From: an uncultured Eubacteriales bacterium
Lineage (GTDB): Bacteria; Bacillota; Clostridia; Lachnospirales; Lachnospiraceae
Assembly: GCA_900321505.1 (NCBI GenBank)
Contig: ONWK01000207.1
Coordinates: 1 to 11,850 of the forward strand
Direction: 5' to 3'
DNA length: 11,850 nt
The first letter of the stretch is position 1, and every line of letters begins with the position of its first letter. A program made the position numbers and the translations under genes. The notes beneath the pieces are model-generated. The model worked only from the letters and a program-made list of their open reading frames with translations. It had not been told where the DNA came from and did no database searches. Shown one piece after another: positions 6,491 through 11,850 of this stretch.

Positions 6491-7594
6491 TCATTCAAAG
6501 GGGCGTGCAACACCGTAAATATAGGAATGCGGATAGGAGGCAACTCCATATTTGTCCGTCACGGCCGGAGACCATGATTCAATGACTCTTCCGTTTCCGA
6601 GATATATCGCCACATGATTTATGATCTTTGTTCCTTTTCTTCTGTAGAATATGAGGTCTCCCCTTTTAATATCCTTAAAGGCTATATGTCTCATGTTTAC
6701 ATAGTTATATAGTGTCCTGGAATCATATTCATTTTCAGGGCGTGCATGATGTGCAGGCGTAGCCGGTGAAGGATCAAATCCCGCCGCATACAGACACTGC
6801 ATGACCAGCCCGCTGCAGTCAGCATACTGTCCGGGAGCCATGGACTTGCAGATCTTGAACTTGGTACCCGCATTTCTGTAATCATATGCCCTGCGGATCA
6901 TGGCTTCTATCCTTTCCTCCGGCGTATTCAGATCACCGGCGTACATCGGACTGATATAGTATCCGGGCATGGAAACCAGCTTCTGCGATTTTGTGGTATT
7001 AACGTCCATCTTTCCGTCAGCATCAAAATGATAGGTATGCCCGTCACGTACCAGCCAGCCGTCACTCAGCATGCTCCCCGAATCCGAAAGCAGATACCAC
7101 TCGCCCTCTGTCTTCTGCCATCCGGTCTTCATTATCCCGTCAGCTCTGAAATAATAACGTTTACCGTCTATCTCATGCCAGCCGGTAAGCATGACTCCGT
7201 CCGCATCCAGATAATACCAGTTATCATCCAGACTGAGCCAGCCGGTTCTTTTTATTCCGTATGAATTAAAGAAGTACCATTTCCCCTCAAGCCTGATCCA
7301 GCCGGTCTGCATTTCCCCGTCTTTATTAAAATAATACTGCCGGCCGTTTATATCTCTGAGGCCGGTGCTCATAGCGCCCTCTTTATCGAGATAATACCAG
7401 TTTCCCCGGACTCTTATCCAGCCTGTTTTCTTCTCATGTTCTGCAGTATACCAGTACCATTTACCGTTGAACTGCTTCCAGCCGCCTTTAGCAGCTGCAG
7501 CCTCCGATGGAAATGTCGATACTGCCGATGAAACAGTGAGCATAGCCACCGTCATCATCATAACCGCTCTTTTCTTTATACGTCTGAAAAACAT
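6491..7594 (-). CDS. Secreted cell-wall hydrolase: wall-binding repeats plus NlpC/P60 domain
   Basis: This is an exported peptidoglycan-cleaving enzyme, probably an endopeptidase on stem peptides. A signal peptide occupies about 1-35: basic MFFRRIKKR, hydrophobic VMMMTVAMLTVSSAVS, and a likely cut near AAAA-KG. Eight tandem repeats of about 20 residues follow (about 38-198, pattern GWxxxxGxWYYLDxxGxMxT). They are choline-binding/glucan-binding type modules that attach the protein to the wall. The NlpC/P60 domain fills the C-terminus, with nucleophile C260 (YADCSGLV) and H327 (NHVAIYLGNG). The third catalytic position, often His, is in IESW, so Glu or Ser may replace it. At 367 residues it is complete. 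AGGGGGG lies 7 nt before ATG 7594. It separates the TIGR03936 gene from the RNase block and appears to be its own unit, with a structured leader in front and a palindromic terminator behind. Confidence 0.92.
   Translation of the reverse strand: MFFRRIKKRAVMMMTVAMLTVSSAVSTFPSEAAAAKGGWKQFNGKWYWYTAEHEKKTGWIRVRGNWYYLDKEGAMSTGLRDINGRQYYFNKDGEMQTGWIRLEGKWYFFNSYGIKRTGWLSLDDNWYYLDADGVMLTGWHEIDGKRYYFRADGIMKTGWQKTEGEWYLLSDSGSMLSDGWLVRDGHTYHFDADGKMDVNTTKSQKLVSMPGYYISPMYAGDLNTPEERIEAMIRRAYDYRNAGTKFKICKSMAPGQYADCSGLVMQCLYAAGFDPSPATPAHHARPENEYDSRTLYNYVNMRHIAFKDIKRGDLIFYRRKGTKIINHVAIYLGNGRVIESWSPAVTDKYGVASYPHSYIYGVARPFE
7001..7483 (-). repeat. Eight tandem 60-bp coding repeats (wall-binding modules)
   Basis: Residues 38-198 of the hydrolase form eight units of about 60 bp, each beginning GW (or GL) and holding an aromatic core such as NWYYLD, RQYYFN, KWYFFN or KRYYFR. 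Units are diverged in DNA and protein, so they look old rather than recently amplified. Alternation of WYY-type and RYYF-type cores suggests duplication in pairs. The seventh unit has one extra residue. Confidence 0.85.
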
Positions 7595-7634
7595 GTTTTT
7601 TCCCCCCTAATTATCCTATACCGAACATAAACTA

Positions 7635-7684
7635 TTCAGCACTACACTCTGGTTGCAGAGCATCCGTAGTCGCAGGGTGCTGAA
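7635..7684 (-). promoter_or_regulatory. Compact structured RNA candidate in the hydrolase leader
   Basis: A perfect 8-bp closing stem (TTCAGCAC with GTGCTGAA, 7635-7642 and 7677-7684) encloses a 34-nt interior. Within it is a 5-bp hairpin, CTCTG-CAACC region-CAGAG (7647-7660; loop CAAC on the minus strand). The interior 5' part (CCTGCGACTACGGATG on the minus strand) is left single-stranded. No T-run follows on the minus strand, so it is a poor intrinsic terminator for the upstream gene. It ends 40 nt before the hydrolase start. It could be a cis-regulatory or processing element; I do not match it to a known riboswitch. Confidence 0.4.
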
Positions 7685-7698
7685 CATCTACAGTAAGT

Positions 7699-8490
7699 TT
7701 ACCAGTCACTTCCCGCATCGATCAGAGAGAGAAAGCCTCTCCCTCCTTCCTGCATATCCATGCAGGTCTCAAGCCTGTGGATGTCATAATGGAATCGTAT
7801 GCACTCCTCCCCTGTTCTTGAGCATACCTCTTTAAGGATATCCGCCGGTCTCAGATTGATCTTACTGCCTGCCGCAAGCAGCATATACACGGAATATCCC
7901 TTTTCTTCATCCTCATGACAGTACCGGCTCTGATGACCGTTTCCCCATTCAAGAAGATATTCCTCCCCGGGCTCTCTCATCTCAACGATATGTATCATCG
8001 GCCTGATATCCGTAGGCTCTTCCTTCTTCTTCGTTTTCTTGATGACTATGATCTCTTTATCATCTGTAAGCCTTTCCAGAACATCCCGCATTTCCGACAA
8101 CCAGTTTTCCTTTATCTCACGAACCCCTCTTTCACTGAGATTCACCCGGTAAAGAGATGCTGTAACCGCCGCCATTGAATTCAGACATTTTTCCGGAAGC
8201 AGGGCCGCATCCAGCACCTTAAGCTCCGGTACTCCTGTCTCATTCAGACGGTTAATAAACTCTTTCTTCTCAGGAAGGCTGTTAAACTCAGCATCAAAGT
8301 ATTCCGCCTCGGAAGTAAGCATCAGCGGCATGGGCGCGGCAAAGGAAATGATCTCATGAGGACTCAAACCGGTACTGTATGCTATATCCAGCCCCGCACG
8401 ACGTATGTTCTTCTGAAAATAACGCATTACATCCAGATGACTTATGAATTTTAAAGGACCGGTTTTGGCATACTTAACTCGAACCTTCAT
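7699..8490 (-). CDS. TIGR03936 / DUF2344 radical-SAM-associated protein
   Basis: Function is uncharacterised. The family occurs beside, or fused to, TIGR03960 radical SAM proteins. The family signature is clear at the N-terminus: VRVKYAKTGPLKFISHLDVM, then NIRRAGLDIAYSTGLSPHEI and SFAAPMPLMLTSEAEYFDAE. The C-terminal half is more variable, with a lysine-rich stretch IIVIKKTKKKEEPTDI and a final region containing LRPADILKEVCSRTG. At 263 residues it is a little longer than many members. ATG 8490 is preceded by GGGAG at 8 nt. It lies 22 bp after the radical SAM gene and is surely co-transcribed. The KFISHLD region probably forms an interface with the partner, which is inference from their constant pairing. 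No metal-binding cysteine motif is visible. Confidence 0.92.
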   Translation of the reverse strand: MKVRVKYAKTGPLKFISHLDVMRYFQKNIRRAGLDIAYSTGLSPHEIISFAAPMPLMLTSEAEYFDAEFNSLPEKKEFINRLNETGVPELKVLDAALLPEKCLNSMAAVTASLYRVNLSERGVREIKENWLSEMRDVLERLTDDKEIIVIKKTKKKEEPTDIRPMIHIVEMREPGEEYLLEWGNGHQSRYCHEDEEKGYSVYMLLAAGSKINLRPADILKEVCSRTGEECIRFHYDIHRLETCMDMQEGGRGFLSLIDAGSDW

Positions 8491-8512
8491 ACAAGGATCT
8501 CCCTTTAATACT

Positions 8513-10378
8513 TTATGTCATTGCCGGGCAGGCGCCTTCCGTAAAGCATGCCGCACCGCAGCCCGAGCAGGCTGCTCTGCAGTTGGATGTAACCATGCCC
8601 TGCTTTGCCCTTTCCCATTCTCTTTTAAGAAAGGCCTTGGATACGCCGCAGTCAATATGATCCCATGGAAGCAGCTCATCCACCGATCTTTCTCTTGTAA
8701 GATAAAAATCAGTATCTATTCCCAGCTTTTCTATAGCATCAGTATATCTCTTCATGGAGAAAAATTCAGTCCATGCATCATAGATCCCGCCCTGTCTGTA
8801 CACTTCCAGTACCAGTTCTGAAAGCCTGCGGTCTCCCCGGGCATAGATTCCTTCGATAAGTGAAATATCCTCATCATGATAGCTGAACTTCATTCTCTTT
8901 GCATTTCTCATACTCCGGAAATGATCTCTTGCATGATATGCATGTTCAAGATATGTTGCCCGATCCAGCATAGGCGCCCACTGGAAGGGAGTAAAGGGCT
9001 TGGGTACAAAATACGATGCCGAAGCGGTTATCTGAAGGCTTCCAATCCTCTTTTCCTTGGGGACCGTATCGAAATAAACCTCCGAAATCTTTTCACACAG
9101 CTCCGGTATACCCTCAACATCTTCAGGGGTTTCCGTGGGCAGGCCCATCATAAAATACAGCTTGACCTTATTCCATCCACCTGTAAATGCCTGTGTAACG
9201 CCCTGAAGTATATCTTCCTCCGTAAGTCCTTTATTTATAACATTCCTCAGCCGTTGTGAACCCGCTTCAGGCGCAAAGGTCAGAGACACCTTATGTATAT
9301 CCTGAACCTTCTGCATAACATCAAGAGAAAATGCATCCACGCGGAGAGAAGGAAGCGATACCTGTATATGATCCTTTTCTATACGCTCCAGAAGGAAATC
9401 CATCAGCTGGGGAAGCTCCTCATAATCACTTGTGGAAAGAGAGCTTATGGATATCTCGTCATATCCTGTATTCTTAAGCATCGTATCCACATAGCTTTCT
9501 ACAAGCTCCACAGGCTTCTGTCTGGTGGGCCGGTATATCATACCTGCCTGACAGAAACGGCAGCCGCGGATACAGCCGCGCATAACTTCAAGCACAACCC
9601 TGTCCTGAGTGGCTCTCAGATAAGGTACGACAGGCTTAAGCGGATACGGCGCTGCCGAAAAATCCTTTACTATAACCTTCCTGATCTTTCCGGGAACTCT
9701 GTCGGATACGGGTCTGATCTCCTTCACTGTCCCGTCATCATTATATGAAACATCATAAAGCGACGGAACATAAATACCTTCGATACCAGATGCCCGAATC
9801 AGGAACTCCTTTCTTGTCATATCACTGTTCCGGTATTCCTTATACAGTGAAAAAAGGAGATCATAGCTTTCCTCTCCCTCGCCTATGTAGAAAATATCAA
9901 AAAAATCTGCTATGGGTTCTGGATTATAGGTGCAGGGGCCTCCGCCGATAACTATGGGATGTTCCCTGGTACGGTCCTTTGAGAAGATCGGAATGCCGGA
10001 AAGATCAATAACCTGCAGGATATTTGTATAGCACATTTCGTACTGTATCGTTATCCCCAGAAAATCAAAGTCACGGACCGGTGACTGTGATTCAAGAGTA
10101 AACAGCGGAATATGCTGTTCTCTCATTATACTGTCCAGATCGGGCCATGGGCTGTAAACCCTCTCACACCAGGTATCCTCCCTGCGGTTAAACATATCAT
10201 ACAGGATCTGAATCCCGAGATATGACATACCGATCTCATAGACATCAGGAAAACACATGGCATAACGGATGTCCACCTGCTCCGCGTCCTTAACAACCAT
10301 ATTCAGTTCGTGTCCGATATATCTCGAAGGCTTATCAACCTCCATGAGGATCTCATCGGAAAGAGCAAGGTCAGACAT
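8513..10378 (-). CDS. TIGR03960 family B12-binding-type radical SAM protein
   Basis: A radical S-adenosylmethionine enzyme whose substrate is not established. The N-terminal half resembles a B12-binding/Rossmann region (about 20-170), including MCFPDVYEIGMSYLGIQI (41-58) and VIGGGPCTYNPEPIADFFD (143-161). The radical SAM core starts with the cluster motif CIRGCRFC (C269, C273, C276; CxxxCxxC). Later come FAPEAGSQRLRNVINKGLTE and LYFMMGLPTET, typical of MiaB/Elp3-like cores. Near the end, LLPWDHIDCGVSKAFLKREW is a family hallmark. A cysteine-rich tail follows (C600, C604, C607, C611, C617) that could hold a second Fe-S cluster or metal. At 621 residues it is full length. Start ATG 10378 has AAGGA about 8 nt upstream. 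The DUF2344 partner follows 22 bp later. Confidence 0.93.
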   Translation of the reverse strand: MSDLALSDEILMEVDKPSRYIGHELNMVVKDAEQVDIRYAMCFPDVYEIGMSYLGIQILYDMFNRREDTWCERVYSPWPDLDSIMREQHIPLFTLESQSPVRDFDFLGITIQYEMCYTNILQVIDLSGIPIFSKDRTREHPIVIGGGPCTYNPEPIADFFDIFYIGEGEESYDLLFSLYKEYRNSDMTRKEFLIRASGIEGIYVPSLYDVSYNDDGTVKEIRPVSDRVPGKIRKVIVKDFSAAPYPLKPVVPYLRATQDRVVLEVMRGCIRGCRFCQAGMIYRPTRQKPVELVESYVDTMLKNTGYDEISISSLSTSDYEELPQLMDFLLERIEKDHIQVSLPSLRVDAFSLDVMQKVQDIHKVSLTFAPEAGSQRLRNVINKGLTEEDILQGVTQAFTGGWNKVKLYFMMGLPTETPEDVEGIPELCEKISEVYFDTVPKEKRIGSLQITASASYFVPKPFTPFQWAPMLDRATYLEHAYHARDHFRSMRNAKRMKFSYHDEDISLIEGIYARGDRRLSELVLEVYRQGGIYDAWTEFFSMKRYTDAIEKLGIDTDFYLTRERSVDELLPWDHIDCGVSKAFLKREWERAKQGMVTSNCRAACSGCGAACFTEGACPAMT

Positions 10379-10434
10379 AAATATTTTCCTTCCGGGTCAG
10401 TTTAATTAACATGTGATCATTCTTCAGTACTCCA

Positions 10435-10463
10435 CGGCTCCGGACGTTTTACATCCGGAGCCG
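10435..10463 (-). other. Strong GC hairpin just after the UPF0210 stop codon
   Basis: A perfect 10-bp inverted repeat (CGGCTCCGGA / TCCGGAGCCG) with a 9-nt loop starts 8 nt after the UPF0210 stop. Two wobble pairs and one more pair could extend it. It is the most stable stem in the window, but the minus-strand transcript has no U-run after it. It may be a 3'-end stabiliser or a non-canonical terminator. The rest of the gap (10379-10434) holds the AAGGA site of the next gene and no promoter I can defend. Confidence 0.55.
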
Positions 10464-10471
10464 CAGGTCTG

Positions 10472-11836
10472 TCAGTTTTTAAATGAGTGAACCGGCGCAG
10501 GAATACGGCCGGTACGACTGATAAGCGCTTCACAGCCATAAGCGTTAACGGGCATGATGGGTGCCGAACCGAGGAGACCTCCGAATTCAGCCTTATCACC
10601 TACCTTTTTTCCAATAACGGGGATAAGCCGGGCTGCCGTGGTTTTCTGATTTATCATGCCTATAGCCATTTCATCAGCTATGATTCCGGAAATAGTTGAA
10701 GCCTTTGTATCTCCGGGGATAGCGATCATATCAAGACCCACGGAGCATACACAGGTCATGGCCTCAAGCTTTTCAAGCGTGAGTGCTCCTGCTTCAGCTG
10801 CTTCGATCATTCCCTGGTCCTCGCTGACCGGGATAAATGCACCCGAAAGGCCCCCGACATATGAAGAAGCCATAATACCGCCCTTTTTCACCTGATCGTT
10901 GAGCAATGCGAGCGCTGCCGTAGTACCTGGAGCACCTGCCTTATCCACACCTATCTCCTGCAGTATATCCGCTACGGAATCTCCTATCGCCGGTGTGGGA
11001 GCTAAAGAAAGATCCACAATACCAAAGGGAACATCCAGCATTCTGGAAGCCTCCATGGCTACCAGCTGGCCTACGCGGGTGATCTTGAAGGCAGTCTTCT
11101 TTATGGTCTCACAGAGCACCTCAAAGGACTCGCCCCTGATGTCCTGAAGTACACGGCGCATAACGCCTGGGCCGCTGACGCCTACATTTATTACACAGTC
11201 ACCCTCTGTTACTCCGTGGAAAGCGCCTGCCATAAAGGGATTATCGTCAGGAGCGTTGCAGAATACTACAAGCTTGGCGCAGCCGATGGAGTCATTATTT
11301 TTAGTAAGCTCAGCAGTCTCAATAATCTTCTCTCCCAACAGACGCACGGCATCCATGTTGATACCGGTCTTTGTCGATCCTACGTTGATGGAGCTGCAGA
11401 CCACTTCTGTCTCTGCAAGAGCCCGGGGGATCGAGCGTATAAGCAGCTCATCCGCTCTCGTCATTGCCTTTGATACCAGGGCGGAATATCCGCCGAGGAA
11501 ATTCACTCCCACCGTTTTAGCGGCTCTGTCCAGCGTACGGGCGATCTCTGCAAAATCTTCTTCAGACCTGCAGACTGAGGCTCCAACAATAGCAGCCGGC
11601 GTTACGGAGATTCTTTTATGTACAATGGGGATCCCGTACATTCCGGTGATCTCTTCACCGGTTTTCACAAGATCCTTTGCCTTGGTCGTGATCTTATCAT
11701 AGATACGGTCACAGGTTTCCTTCACATCCGATCCGACGCAGTCAAGTAAGCTGATGCCCATGGTTATGGTCCTGACATCAAGGTTCATCTTCCGGATCAT
11801 TTCATTCGTTTCAAGTACTTCGTTTAAAGTAATCAT
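10472..11836 (-). CDS. UPF0210 / PFL-family protein
   Basis: A conserved cytoplasmic protein of unknown function. The name reflects structural resemblance to the pyruvate formate-lyase barrel; no enzymatic activity is established. Recognisable blocks are the N-terminus LNEVLETNEMIRKMNLDVRT, then TMGISLLDCVGSD, GMYGIPIVHKRISVTP, VNFLGGYSALVSKAMT, and CVINVGVSGPGVMRRVLQ. Further on are MLDVPFGIVDLSLAPTPAIG, GIMASSYVGGLSGAFIPVSE, CVCSVGLDMIAIPGDT, and the C-terminal GLLGSAPIMPVNAYGCEALI. At 454 residues it has the usual full length. The start at ATG 11836 has GGAG within 8 nt (11841-11848). In many Firmicutes an ACT-domain protein (UPF0237) lies directly upstream; here that position falls beyond the window edge. 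It is separated from the radical SAM gene by 93 bp containing a strong hairpin. Confidence 0.95.
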   Translation of the reverse strand: MITLNEVLETNEMIRKMNLDVRTITMGISLLDCVGSDVKETCDRIYDKITTKAKDLVKTGEEITGMYGIPIVHKRISVTPAAIVGASVCRSEEDFAEIARTLDRAAKTVGVNFLGGYSALVSKAMTRADELLIRSIPRALAETEVVCSSINVGSTKTGINMDAVRLLGEKIIETAELTKNNDSIGCAKLVVFCNAPDDNPFMAGAFHGVTEGDCVINVGVSGPGVMRRVLQDIRGESFEVLCETIKKTAFKITRVGQLVAMEASRMLDVPFGIVDLSLAPTPAIGDSVADILQEIGVDKAGAPGTTAALALLNDQVKKGGIMASSYVGGLSGAFIPVSEDQGMIEAAEAGALTLEKLEAMTCVCSVGLDMIAIPGDTKASTISGIIADEMAIGMINQKTTAARLIPVIGKKVGDKAEFGGLLGSAPIMPVNAYGCEALISRTGRIPAPVHSFKN

Positions 11837-11850
11837 TTTTCAGCTCCTCT

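Noticed and set aside
7001..7483. 60-bp periodic repeats as a CRISPR array or mobile repeat
   Set aside because: The units are in-frame, diverged coding modules of a wall-binding protein, with no identical repeats or spacers.
7595..7634. Possible promoter (GATAAT-like -10) directly before the hydrolase ribosome binding site
   Set aside because: No acceptable -35 lies 16-18 bp upstream, and the implied transcription start would fall within or after the ribosome binding site.
1..11850. Defence island, prophage, transposon or integrated element
   Set aside because: No integrase, transposase, toxin-antitoxin or nuclease defence gene is present. Genes are collinear on one strand and mostly housekeeping, with no att-like direct repeats or tRNA genes.

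Overview
The window reads as ordinary chromosomal DNA from a low-to-mid GC Firmicute, most likely a Clostridia/Lachnospiraceae member (Butyrivibrio- or Roseburia-like). The grounds are strong AGGAGG-type ribosome binding sites, the rpsB-tsf pair, a UPF0210/PFL-family gene, the TIGR03960-TIGR03936 radical-SAM pair next to an RNase E/G gene, and a secreted NlpC/P60 protein with choline-binding-type repeats. The genus is inferred from gene content, not proven. Every convincing gene lies on the minus strand, so transcription runs from high to low coordinates. No tRNA, rRNA, CRISPR array, transposase, integrase or phage gene was seen, and no gene-free stretch exceeds about 170 bases.

In transcription order: (1) 11836-10472, a full-length UPF0210/PFL-family protein, followed by a strong GC hairpin. 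(2) 10378-7699, a B12-binding-type radical SAM protein (TIGR03960 family) and its usual partner, the DUF2344/TIGR03936 protein, 22 bp apart. (3) 7594-6491, an exported cell-wall hydrolase with eight 20-residue wall-binding repeats and an NlpC/P60 domain, preceded by a compact structured RNA candidate. It is followed by a palindrome that looks like a terminator and also supplies the -35 of the next promoter. (4) 6374-4128, a 56-residue zinc-ribbon protein, an RNase E/G-family protein lacking the C-terminal zinc-link, and a short-chain dehydrogenase, closely spaced and probably one operon. (5) 3961-2091, rpsB and tsf, with their own extended -10 promoter and a folded leader that is a candidate S2 autoregulatory site; a 12-bp inverted repeat after tsf probably ends the operon. 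(6) 2010-348, an ABC ATPase and ABC-2-type permease overlapping by 8 bp. (7) 267-1, a small two-helix membrane protein cut off by the window edge, preceded by an imperfect hairpin.

Most of the window is translation and RNA-decay housekeeping interrupted by a cell-wall hydrolase. I saw no defence or mobile system. The points most worth following are the two structured leaders (rpsB and the hydrolase), the terminator/promoter palindrome, an insertion of about 59 residues in EF-Ts, and the still uncharacterised radical-SAM pair beside the RNase gene. Starts were moved from the longest ORF in three cases (permease, RNase, zinc-ribbon) because the ribosome binding site points to an internal codon. 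The ABC ATPase appears to use a TTG start.
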